A stretch of DNA of 64,000 nt from Sphingomonas lenta (GTDB taxonomy: Bacteria; Pseudomonadota; Alphaproteobacteria; Sphingomonadales; Sphingomonadaceae): contig NZ_NSLI01000004.1 in the NCBI RefSeq assembly GCF_002288825.1, positions 246,501 to 310,500 of the forward strand, read 5' to 3'. Position numbers and translations under genes: made by a program. Position 1 is the stretch's first letter. Every line of letters starts with the position of its first letter. Shown here piece by piece: positions 26,035-34,407 of this stretch. The notes below the pieces were generated by a model. It saw nothing but the letters and a program-made list of their open reading frames with translations, searched no databases and was not told the DNA's origin.

Positions 26035-26913
26035 TTACGCCGCCTCCGCCTCCGCCTGCTCGTCGTAGAAGCGCTGCACCACCGCCCAGCCCTCGGCGGG
26101 CGTGTCCACGTAGCGGAAGATGCCGAGGTCGCGCTCGCTCACCACGCCCTCCTCGACCAGCGCCTCGAAATTGACCACCCGCTCCCAGAACTCGCGCCCG
26201 TAGAGCAGCACGGGGATGGGCTTGATCTTGCCCGTCTGGATGAGCGTCAGCAGCTCGAACAGCTCGTCGAACGTCCCGAACCCGCCCGGAAACGCCGCCA
26301 CCGCGCGCGCCTTCAGCAGGAAGTGCATCTTGCGAAGCGCGAAATAGTGGAACTGCACCGACAGCGACGGCGTCACGTACGGGTTGGGCGCCTGCTCGTG
26401 CGGCAGCACGATGTTCAATCCGATCGATTCCGCGTGCACGTCCTGCGCCCCGCGGTTCGCCGCCTCCATGATCGACGGGCCCCCGCCCGAGCACACGACG
26501 AAGTGCCGCTGTCCCTGCAGGTCGCGCGGAAAATTGGACGCGAGCGACGCCAGCTCGCGCGCCATGTCGTAATATTTCGACTTCGCCTTGAGGCTCTCCG
26601 CGATGCGCCGGTTCTTCTCGTCGGTCGCGAGGTCGAGCAGCGCGTCCGCCTTGGCCGGCTCCGGGATGCGCGCCGAGCCGTAGAAGACGAAGGTGGAGCC
26701 GATATGCGCCTCCTCCATGATGAGCGAGGTCTTCAAGAGCTCCAGCTGGAAGCGCGTAGGCCGCAGGTCCTCGCGCAGCAGGAAGTCCATGTCCTGGAAC
26801 GCCAGCTTGTAAGCGGGATGCGCGGTCTGCGCCGTCTGCACGCTCTGCGCGGCGCTCTCGGCGTCCTGGCGGGCGCGGGGGAAGACGCGGTCGGGAACTC
26901 GGGTGTCGTTCAT
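26035..26913 (-). CDS. LOG-family protein (cytokinin riboside phosphoribohydrolase-like)
   Basis: A 292-residue protein with the nucleotide-binding LOG pattern: FVFYGSARIPEP, VVCSGGGPSIMEAANRGA and the signature FPGGFGTFDELFELLTLIQ near residue 205. Family members cleave nucleoside 5'-monophosphates to base and ribose phosphate and are often misannotated as lysine decarboxylases. This is the long form with about 75 extra N-terminal residues. The natural substrate in bacteria is uncertain. Confidence 0.9.
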   Translation of the reverse strand: MNDTRVPDRVFPRARQDAESAAQSVQTAQTAHPAYKLAFQDMDFLLREDLRPTRFQLELLKTSLIMEEAHIGSTFVFYGSARIPEPAKADALLDLATDEKNRRIAESLKAKSKYYDMARELASLASNFPRDLQGQRHFVVCSGGGPSIMEAANRGAQDVHAESIGLNIVLPHEQAPNPYVTPSLSVQFHYFALRKMHFLLKARAVAAFPGGFGTFDELFELLTLIQTGKIKPIPVLLYGREFWERVVNFEALVEEGVVSERDLGIFRYVDTPAEGWAVVQRFYDEQAEAEAA

Positions 26914-26951
26914 CCGAATCGTCCTACGCGCGGCTCGTTACGCGTCAACCC

Positions 26952-27572
26952 TCACCGGCAGAAGTCGGCCCGATCCGCCTCCAGGTGCAGGTGGTCGCGA
27001 TGCGCCGCGTTGTAGTCGGGCGTCAACACGGTGCCGAACCGCTTGCACGCCGAGCGCCGGATCGTCTGGAAGAAGCGCTGGACCTGCGGGTCCTCCGACC
27101 GCCAGTCGTTCAGCACCGACACGGTGCGCCCGTCCTCCAGCGTGAAGCCGCCCACGTCCACCGCGTTCGCCGTCGCATGCCCCGACCGCCGCCCGGACCC
27201 TGCGACGTTGCGGCAGGCGTAGGTGCCCATGCCCTGAACCCGTGTCAGCTCCGACCCGAGTATCTGATAAGCGGCGGGCGCGACCGCGTTCCTGACCCAG
27301 GCCGCGAACGCGCGCGCGTTGCCGCACTGCATGGCCGTGATCCCCGTCACCGGCACGCCGATGTCGGTCAGCTGCACCGCCCCGTACACGCCGCATCCCT
27401 CGCCCAGTTCGCGGTCGGGCAGCGGCTTGAAGTCCACCCCCTCGCGCCTGAGGTCCGCATGGCACCGCGCCGTCTCCCGCGCGGAGGGCTCGTCCGCCTG
27501 TGCCCGCGGCCGGGGTGCGGCCGGCCGCTCCCGATCCCCGCACGCGGCGAGCAGCAGGGCCGCCGTCAACAT
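26952..27572 (-). CDS. extensin-like C-domain lipoprotein
   Basis: A 206-residue protein with a short lipoprotein signal (MLTAALLLAACG). The extensin-like domain shows CGVYGAVQLTDIG, MQCGNARAFAAWV, YACRNVAGSGRRSGHATANAVDVGGF and RDHLHLEADRADFCR. The paired Cys and the HATANAVDV/DHLHLE motifs resemble the metal ligands of D-Ala-D-Ala peptidases, suggesting a cell-wall role. An alternative ATG at 27585-27587 comes from the end of a family B repeat; the ATG at 27570-27572 has GGGGG upstream. Confidence 0.82.
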   Translation of the reverse strand: MLTAALLLAACGDRERPAAPRPRAQADEPSARETARCHADLRREGVDFKPLPDRELGEGCGVYGAVQLTDIGVPVTGITAMQCGNARAFAAWVRNAVAPAAYQILGSELTRVQGMGTYACRNVAGSGRRSGHATANAVDVGGFTLEDGRTVSVLNDWRSEDPQVQRFFQTIRRSACKRFGTVLTPDYNAAHRDHLHLEADRADFCR

Positions 27573-27581
27573 CCCCCAACC

Positions 27582-27680
27582 CGTCATGCCGGACTTGATC
27601 CGGCATCCACGCGCGTCCGCCTGCCTCATCGCTGTCGTTGATGGACGCGCATGGACCCCGGCTCAAGGCCGAGGTGACGG
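27582..27680. repeat. family B palindromic repeat, copy 5
   Basis: Opens CGTCATGCCGGACTTGATCC and ends GGCTCAAGGCCGAGGTGACGG, the right end having drifted. It lies between the divergent extensin-like gene and serC. Its left end supplies an in-frame alternative ATG for the extensin-like gene. Confidence 0.85.
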
Positions 27681-27730
27681 TTTTCGGCGTGGTCGGCTTG
27701 CCGAGCCCTCGATCCGCCGCTAACCCCGTC

Positions 27731-27777
27731 GACGGGCCACGCCGTCCCAACGCGGCGCGCGCTCTCTGCAAGGAGAG
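27731..27777 (+). ncRNA. candidate serC leader RNA (two hairpins before serC)
   Basis: Two short hairpins precede serC: GACGG-GCCACG-CCGTC (27731-27746) and CTCTC-TGCAAG-GAGAG (27762-27777). The second contains the AGGAG ribosome site of serC, so pairing would hide it. The alphaproteobacterial serC RNA motif is described as two hairpins with the second close to the start codon. The match in layout and position is good, but the consensus was not scored. Confidence 0.5.
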
Positions 27778-27781
27778 TTAC

Positions 27782-28945
27782 ATGACTGAGTCCCCGCCCC
27801 CGGTGCGCGTCGCGCACCAAATTCCCGAACATCCGCAGGTGCGTCCTGCGCGCCCGTTCTTCTCCTCCGGCCCCTGCGCCAAGCCGCCGGGCTGGTCCGC
27901 CGACAAGCTGGCGACCGAGTCGCTGGGCCGCTCCCACCGCTCCAAGCTCGGCAAGCAGCGGCTTGGCCTTTGCATCGACCTGATACGCGAGGCGCTCCAG
28001 CTCCCCGACACGCACCGTATCGGAATCGTCCCCGGCTCCGACACCGGCGCCTATGAGATGGCGATGTGGACGCTGCTGGGCGCGCGCCCCGTCACCGCGC
28101 TCGCCTGGGAGAGCTTCGGCGAGGGCTGGGTCACCGACGCCGTCAAGCAGCTGAAACTCGAGCCGACCGTCATGCGCGCCGACTACGGCGAGCTGCCCGA
28201 CCTCCGCGCGGTCGACTGGTCCCACGACGTCCTCTTCACCTGGAACGGCACCACGTCCGGCGTCCGCGTGCCCAACGGTGACTGGATCGCCCGCGACCGC
28301 GAAGGCCTGAGCTTCGCCGACGCCACCAGCGCAGTCTTCGCCTACGACCTCCCCTGGGACCGCATCGACGTCGCCACCTTCTCCTGGCAGAAGGTGCTCG
28401 GCGGCGAAGGCGCGCACGGCGTCCTCATCCTCGGCCCCCGCGCGGTCGAGCGCCTGGAAACCCACACGCCCCCCTGGCCGCTGCCCAAGGTCTTCCGCCT
28501 CACCGCCAAGGGCAAGCTCAGCGAAGGCGTGTTCAAGGGCGAGACGATCAACACCCCCTCCATGCTCGCCGTCGAGGACGCGATCTGGACGCTGGAGTGG
28601 GCGAGGGGGCTCGGCGGCCTCCACGGCCTGATCGCCCGCTCGGACGCCAACGCCGCCACGCTCGACCGCATTGTGGAGGAGCGCGACTGGCTCGGCCACC
28701 TCGCCGCCGATCCGGCGATCCGCTCGCGCACCAGCGTCTGCCTGACCGTCGAAGGCGCGGACGAGGCGCTGATCAAGAAGATGGCGAGCCTCCTGGAGCA
28801 GGAAGGCGCGGCCTACGACGTCGCCGGCTACCGCGACGCCCCGCCGGGCTTACGCATCTGGTGCGGCGCAACCGTTGACACCGCCGATATCGAAGCGCTC
28901 GGCCCCTGGCTCGACTGGGCGTACGCGAGCGCGAAAGACGCTTAA
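27782..28945 (+). CDS. serC: phosphoserine aminotransferase
   Basis: SerC makes phosphoserine from 3-phosphohydroxypyruvate and glutamate with PLP. The 387-residue protein belongs to the group typical of alphaproteobacteria and Methanosarcina: RPARPFFSSGPCAKPPGW, GIVPGSDTGAYEMAMWTLLG, FTWNGTTSGVRVPN and the PLP lysine in TFSWQKVLGGEGAHGVLILG. ATG at 27782 has AGGAG at 27771-27775; in-frame codons upstream lie in the repeat and leader. A family A repeat separates it from serA. Confidence 0.95.
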   Translation: MTESPPPVRVAHQIPEHPQVRPARPFFSSGPCAKPPGWSADKLATESLGRSHRSKLGKQRLGLCIDLIREALQLPDTHRIGIVPGSDTGAYEMAMWTLLGARPVTALAWESFGEGWVTDAVKQLKLEPTVMRADYGELPDLRAVDWSHDVLFTWNGTTSGVRVPNGDWIARDREGLSFADATSAVFAYDLPWDRIDVATFSWQKVLGGEGAHGVLILGPRAVERLETHTPPWPLPKVFRLTAKGKLSEGVFKGETINTPSMLAVEDAIWTLEWARGLGGLHGLIARSDANAATLDRIVEERDWLGHLAADPAIRSRTSVCLTVEGADEALIKKMASLLEQEGAAYDVAGYRDAPPGLRIWCGATVDTADIEALGPWLDWAYASAKDA

Positions 28946-29064
28946 CTCCCTCTCCCCTCCGGGGAGAGGGGCAGTACCAAGCGCTTCACCCTGAACCGCC
29001 CCTCTCCCGACCTCCCCCGGCTTTCGCCGGGGTCGGCCACCCTCTCCCCGCAGGGGAGAGGGAG
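28946..29064. repeat. family A inverted-repeat element, empty copy between serC and serA
   Basis: The element starts on the base after the serC stop. Left end CTCCCTCTCCCC-TCC-GGGGAGAGG; right end CCCTCTCCCC-GCA-GGGGAGAGGG. Inner parts are GGCAGT on the left and GCCCCTCTCCC on the right, with a CCCCGGC-TTTC-GCCGGGG hairpin in the right arm. The left arm is shorter than in other copies. It ends 15 bases before serA. Confidence 0.88.
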
Positions 29065-29079
29065 AAGAAGGAACCCTCG

Positions 29080-30657
29080 ATGCCCAAAGTCCTCATCAGC
29101 GACAAAATGGACCCTCGCGCCGCCCAGATCTTTCGCGAACGCGGGCTGGAGGTCGACGAGATCACCGGCAAGACTCCGCAAGAGCTCCGTGCCATCATCG
29201 GCACCTACGACGGCCTAGCCATCCGCTCCTCCACCAAGGTCACCCCCGACCTCCTCGAAGCCGCGACGAACCTGAAAGTGGTCGGCCGCGCCGGCATCGG
29301 CGTCGACAATGTCGACATCCCCGCCGCGTCCGCGAAAGGCGTGGTCGTGATGAACACGCCCTTCGGCAACTCCATCACCACCGCCGAGCACGCCATCGCG
29401 CTCATGTTCGCGCTCGCCCGCCAGCTCCCCGAAGCCGACGCGTCCACCCAGGCCGGCAAGTGGGAGAAGAACCGCTTCATGGGCGTCGAGCTCACGTCCA
29501 AGGTGCTCGGCCTGATCGGAGCCGGCAATATCGGCTCCATCGTCGCCGACCGCGCCCGCGGCCTCAAGATGCGCGTGATCGCCTTCGACCCCTTTCTCAC
29601 CCCCGAGCGCGCCGTCGAGATCGGCGTGGAGAAGGTCTCGCTCGACGACCTGCTTAGCAGGGCCGACTTCATCACGCTCCACACGCCGCTGACCGACCAG
29701 ACGCGCAACATCCTCAGCCGCGAGAACCTCGCCAAGACCAAGAAGGGCGTCCGCATCATCAACTGCGCCCGCGGCGGCCTGATCGACGAGGCGGCGCTGA
29801 AGGAGCTGCTCGACAGCGGCCACGTCGCGGGCGCCGCGCTCGACGTGTTCCAGACCGAGCCCGCGACCGACAGCCCGCTCTTCGGCACCCCCGGCTTCAT
29901 CTCCACCCCGCACCTGGGCGCCAGCACCACCGAGGCGCAGGTCAACGTCGCCATCCAGGTCGCCGAGCAGATGGCCGACTATCTGACCACCGGCGGCGTG
30001 ACGAACGCGCTCAACATGCCGAGCCTCTCCGCCGAGGAAGCCCCCAAGCTCAAGCCCTACATGGCTTTGGCCGAAAAACTCGGCTCCCTCGTCGGCCAGC
30101 TCGCCCACGGCGCGATCACGAGCGTGGCGGTCGAGGCGGAGGGCGCCGCCGCCGAGCTCAATCTCAAGCCCATCACCTCGGCCGTGCTGGCCGGCTTTCT
30201 CCGCGTCCATTCCGACACGGTCAACATGGTCAACGCCCCCTTCCTCGCCCGCGAGCGCGGCCTCGACGTCCGCGAGATCCGCCACGAGCGCGAAGGCGAC
30301 TACCACACGCTCGTCCGCGTGACGGTCGGCACCCGCGACGGCGAACGCTCGGTCGCCGGCACCCTCGTCGGCAACGAAGCCCCCCGCCTCGTCGAGCTGT
30401 TCGGCATCAAGGTCGAGGCCGACCTCGCCGGCCCCATGCTCTACGTCGTCAACGAAGACCGCCCCGGCTTCATCGGCCGCCTCGGCACGCTGCTCGGCGA
30501 GGCCAACGTCAACATCGGCACCTTCCACCTAGGCCGCCGCCAGGCGGGCGGCGAAGCGATCGTGCTGCTCTCTGTCGACGAGCCCGTCACCCCCGACCTC
30601 CTGGCGCGGGTCAAGGCGCTCCCCGACGTGCGGACGGCGATGGGCCTGAACTTCTAA
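29080..30657 (+). CDS. serA: D-3-phosphoglycerate dehydrogenase
   Basis: SerA performs the first step of serine synthesis. The 525-residue protein is the long type: NAD-binding GLIGAGNIGSIVADRARG (about 145-162), catalytic INCARGGLIDEAAL with Arg, and STPHLGAST with the catalytic His. An allosteric substrate-binding domain spans about 320-450, and a C-terminal ACT domain (LYVVNEDRPGFIGRLGTLLG, about 450-525) likely senses serine. The upstream intergenic DNA is mostly a family A element. Confidence 0.97.
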   Translation: MPKVLISDKMDPRAAQIFRERGLEVDEITGKTPQELRAIIGTYDGLAIRSSTKVTPDLLEAATNLKVVGRAGIGVDNVDIPAASAKGVVVMNTPFGNSITTAEHAIALMFALARQLPEADASTQAGKWEKNRFMGVELTSKVLGLIGAGNIGSIVADRARGLKMRVIAFDPFLTPERAVEIGVEKVSLDDLLSRADFITLHTPLTDQTRNILSRENLAKTKKGVRIINCARGGLIDEAALKELLDSGHVAGAALDVFQTEPATDSPLFGTPGFISTPHLGASTTEAQVNVAIQVAEQMADYLTTGGVTNALNMPSLSAEEAPKLKPYMALAEKLGSLVGQLAHGAITSVAVEAEGAAAELNLKPITSAVLAGFLRVHSDTVNMVNAPFLARERGLDVREIRHEREGDYHTLVRVTVGTRDGERSVAGTLVGNEAPRLVELFGIKVEADLAGPMLYVVNEDRPGFIGRLGTLLGEANVNIGTFHLGRRQAGGEAIVLLSVDEPVTPDLLARVKALPDVRTAMGLNF

Positions 30658-30663
30658 CTTGAT

Positions 30664-30722
30664 CTCCCTCTCCCCTCCGGGGAGAGGGTGGCCGAGCCGA
30701 AGGCGAGGTCGGGAGAGGGGCA
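30664..30722 (+). repeat. family A element, left arm of the DUF559 cassette
   Basis: The arm has the terminal hairpin CTCCCTCTCCCC-TCC-GGGGAGAGGG, a GGCCGAGC...GCGAGGTC middle and the inner end GGGAGAGGGGCA. It runs directly into the GTG of the nuclease gene, so the arm provides a strong ribosome site. It begins six bases after the serA stop. Confidence 0.88.
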
Positions 30723-31193
30723 GTGCCGAAAATCGACGAACACCTGCTGACCTTCGCGAAAGAAGTACGCCGGGAAATGACTCCCGCCGAGGCACGCCTC
30801 TGGTACCACCTCCGCGCCAAGCGCCTGAACGGCGTCAAGTTCGTGCGCCAATCGGTCCGCCGCCCCTACATCGCCGACTTCGTCGCACGCTCGCACAAGC
30901 TGATCATCGAGATCGACGGTGACACCCACGCCCACAGCGAGGGCTACGACGCACACCGGACGGCGCAGCTGGAGCGGGACGGCTACCGCGTCGTCCGCTT
31001 CACCAACTCGGACGTCATGAGCAACGAGGAAGGCGTGATCTCGACCTTGCTCCAAGCGCTCGGAACTGCCCCTCTCCCTTCCGCCGCGCTGACGCGCGGC
31101 TCCCTCCCTCTCCTCAGAGGGGAGAGGGACGACAAATCAAACTCCCTCTCCCCTCTGGGGAGAGGGCCGGGGAGAGGGGCAGTGCCGGAGTGA
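30723..31193 (+). CDS. DUF559 endonuclease-like protein carried in a repeat cassette
   Basis: A 156-residue protein. Residues 1-114 form a DUF559 domain of the PD-(D/E)xK nuclease superfamily, related to Vsr-type nucleases: LRREMTPAEARLWYHLR-like start (VRREMTPAEARLWYHLRAK), FVRQSVRRPYIADFV with Asp52, and KLIIEIDGDTH with Glu63 and Asp65. Then ERDGYRVVRFTNSDVM. Residues 115-156 are encoded by the right repeat arm and are probably not part of the fold. The GTG start and its ribosome site lie in the left arm. The stop overlaps the hisZ start (GTGA). Target DNA is unknown. Confidence 0.82.
   Translation: MPKIDEHLLTFAKEVRREMTPAEARLWYHLRAKRLNGVKFVRQSVRRPYIADFVARSHKLIIEIDGDTHAHSEGYDAHRTAQLERDGYRVVRFTNSDVMSNEEGVISTLLQALGTAPLPSAALTRGSLPLLRGERDDKSNSLSPLGRGPGRGAVPE
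31065..31186. repeat. family A element, right arm of the DUF559 cassette plus an extra left-type arm
   Basis: ACTGCCCCTCTCCC at 31065 starts a right arm ending in CTCCTC-AGAGGGGAGAGGG (to about 31128), inverted relative to the left arm at 30664. After a short AT-richer link, a second left-type arm (31142-31186) has CTCCCTCTCCCC-TCT-GGGGAGAGGG and GGGGAGAGGGGCAGTGCC. That arm ends just before the hisZ start. Confidence 0.85.
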
Positions 31194-32284
31194 GCGCGCT
31201 ATTACCCGAGGGCTTCCGTGACCGCCTTCCACCCCACGCGGACTCGGCCGCCGAAATCGAAACTCGCGTGCTCAGCGTCGCGCGCTCCTACGGCTACGAA
31301 CGCGTCGACCCCCCGCTCGCCGAGTTCGCCGACGGCCTAGCCACCCGCCTCAAGGCCGGCGCGCTCCGCGACGCCGTCCGCTTCGTCGACCCCGTCTCGC
31401 AACGGACGCTCGCCATCCGCCCCGACCTCACCGCCCAGGTCGCGCGCGTCGCCGCCACCCGCATGGGCCACCACCCGCGCCCCGTGCGCCTGAGCTACGC
31501 CGGCTCGACCCTACGCCTCCGCGCGCCCGAGCTGTCGCCCAAACGCGAGCGCCGCCAGCTCGGCTGCGAGCTCATCGGCCTCGACTCGGTCGCCGCCGCG
31601 CGCGAGGTCGTCGGCGTGGCCGCCGAAGCGTTAGCGGCCGCCGGGGCGGGGGGCCTCAGCATCGACTTCACGCTCCCCGACCTGGTCGACACGCTCGCCG
31701 CCGGCCCGCTCCCGTGCGCGCAAGTCGACGAGCTCCGCGCCCGCCTCGACGCCAAGGACGCCGGCGGCGTCGCCGCGATCGCCCCCGCCTATCTGCCGCT
31801 AATCGAAGCCGCCGGCCCCTTCGACCCCGCGCTCGCCAAGCTCCGAGTGTTCGACGCGACGGGTGTCCTGACGTCGCGCCTCGACGGTCTCCAGGCCATC
31901 GCCGAAGCGGTGAGCGGCCTCGCCACCCTCACCCTCGACCCCACCGAGCGCCACGGCTTCGAATACCAATCCTGGCTCGGCTTCTCGCTCTTCGTCGCCG
32001 GCGGGCCGCGCGAAGTCGGCCGCGGCGGCACCTACACGGTCCTGCGCGAGGACGGCGCGGAGGAACCCGCCACCGGCTTCACCCTCTACGCCGATCAGCT
32101 TGGCCAGGCCACCGCGCTCGACCGCCGCCGCCTGTTCCTCCCCCTCAGCACGCCCGCCGAGGACGGCGCACGCCTCCGCCGAGAAGGCTGGGTCACCGTC
32201 GCCGCGCTTGAGCCGGGCGATACGCCGGAGGCGCAGCTGTGCACGCATGTGTGGCGGGAAGGAAGCGTTGAGGCGGTAAGTTGA
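31190..32284 (+). CDS. hisZ: ATP phosphoribosyltransferase regulatory subunit HisZ
   Basis: HisZ is a histidyl-tRNA synthetase paralogue without charging activity that activates short-form HisG at the first step of histidine synthesis. The 364-residue protein shows LPEGFRDRLPPHADSAAEIE, YGYERVDPPLAEF, IRPDLTAQVARVAATR (class II motif 2 region) and RRQLGCELIGLDS. The GTG start overlaps the stop of the DUF559 gene, and a family A arm supplies GGGGAGAGGGG about 17 bases upstream. HisG is not in the window. Confidence 0.9.
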   Translation: MSALLPEGFRDRLPPHADSAAEIETRVLSVARSYGYERVDPPLAEFADGLATRLKAGALRDAVRFVDPVSQRTLAIRPDLTAQVARVAATRMGHHPRPVRLSYAGSTLRLRAPELSPKRERRQLGCELIGLDSVAAAREVVGVAAEALAAAGAGGLSIDFTLPDLVDTLAAGPLPCAQVDELRARLDAKDAGGVAAIAPAYLPLIEAAGPFDPALAKLRVFDATGVLTSRLDGLQAIAEAVSGLATLTLDPTERHGFEYQSWLGFSLFVAGGPREVGRGGTYTVLREDGAEEPATGFTLYADQLGQATALDRRRLFLPLSTPAEDGARLRREGWVTVAALEPGDTPEAQLCTHVWREGSVEAVS

Positions 32285-32299
32285 GCGTCCGCAATGGGT
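32283..32299 (+). repeat. family D repeat, left copy
   Basis: GAGCGTCCGCAATGGGT overlaps the hisZ stop (TGA at 32282-32284). It is a direct repeat of the sequence at 32629, which has one base difference over this length, and the following bases also resemble it (GGAGAACGAAC against CGAAAGCGGAC). It bounds a compositionally different small gene. Confidence 0.65.
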
Positions 32300-32339
32300 G
32301 GAGAACGAACATTAGAGGTGGCGACGAGACTGGGCCTGG

Positions 32340-32612
32340 CTAGGACCGCCATTCTCTCGTAGCTGCTACCAAGCCGTATCCTGCTAAGGCTCCGATCAAG
32401 GGCGGGAACTGAACGAACAGGTATTCCAGCCCGCTTGTCGAACGAAGCAGTTCGGGATGCTGGCCTTGCCACCAACTGACGTAGGCGAAGGTGCCGAGAG
32501 GGATCAGGGTTAAACTCCAGCATCCGAAGCGCTTGGAACTGAGCATAAGGCCGAGCGCACCGCCAGTTATGAAGCCTATCAGCAACAATGCTTCGGAACT
32601 TAGCATAGGCAT
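32340..32612 (-). CDS. small hypothetical membrane protein
   Basis: A 90-residue protein with three hydrophobic segments: ALLLIGFITGGALGLMLSS, WSLTLIPLGTFAYVSWW and FVQFPPLIGALAGYGLVAA. I do not recognise the family. Its DNA is visibly richer in A and T than its neighbours and its codon use is less GC-biased. It is flanked by two direct copies of a short repeat (32283 and 32629), which suggests acquisition as a unit. The ribosome site is weak. Confidence 0.5.
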   Translation of the reverse strand: MPMLSSEALLLIGFITGGALGLMLSSKRFGCWSLTLIPLGTFAYVSWWQGQHPELLRSTSGLEYLFVQFPPLIGALAGYGLVAATREWRS

Positions 32613-32628
32613 TCATCGCAGCAGCCCC

Positions 32629-32658
32629 GAGTGTCCGCAATGGGTCGAAAGCGGACGT
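32629..32658 (+). repeat. family D repeat, right copy
   Basis: GAGTGTCCGCAATGGGTCG continues into AAAGCGGACGT. GTCCGC and GCGGAC can pair as a six-base-pair stem. The same sequence begins the copy at 32283 in direct orientation. Confidence 0.7.
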
Positions 32659-32735
32659 GCCGAAAACCGCTGTCCTACAGCGCGCGTTTATGGTCCAAGT
32701 TGGTTCGTGACCGCTCGACGTGCCTCTTCTCCTCC

Positions 32736-32814
32736 CGTCACCCCCGCCTTGAGCCGGGGTCCCGCTTCTTGCCGCCGAAAAGAAGCGGGATGCCGGATCA
32801 AGTCCGGCATGACG
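32736..32814. repeat. family B palindromic repeat, copy 6, with internal hairpin
   Basis: Left end CGTCACCCCCGCCTTGAGCC, right end GGATCAAGTCCGGCATGACG. The middle carries CCCGCTTCTT and its reverse complement AAGAAGCGGG, a ten-base-pair stem (32761-32789) not found in the other copies. Confidence 0.8.
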
Positions 32815-33045
32815 ATAGTACGCGTCCACTCGCGTCAAACTCACATTTACTACGAAACCAACAACTTAGCGCGCTCCGACCTCTCGCTTCCCTCGGCGAA
32901 GTCCGCAAGATACCCGATCCCGTGTAAAAGTCGTCAAACTTACCTCGAAAAGCCCAGGAATCCGCCGTTCCGCACGAGCCGGCCCGCGTCCGACCGCCTG
33001 CCGTGCGTCAACGCCGCAGGACTGTCGCTCCCACCCGTTCTAGGC

Positions 33046-34397
<1,352 letters not shown>

Positions 34398-34407
34398 GAA
34401 CGTCCGC

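Noticed and set aside
26952..27629. Longer extensin-like protein starting within the family B repeat
   Set aside because: The extra N-terminal residues are repeat-encoded and would bury the lipoprotein signal; the start at 27570-27572 gives a proper signal directly.
32095..32844. 249-codon minus-strand frame across the hisZ end and repeats
   Set aside because: It joins antisense hisZ, a different frame of the small membrane gene and repeat sequence; its translation is the kind produced by family D and B repeats rather than a protein.
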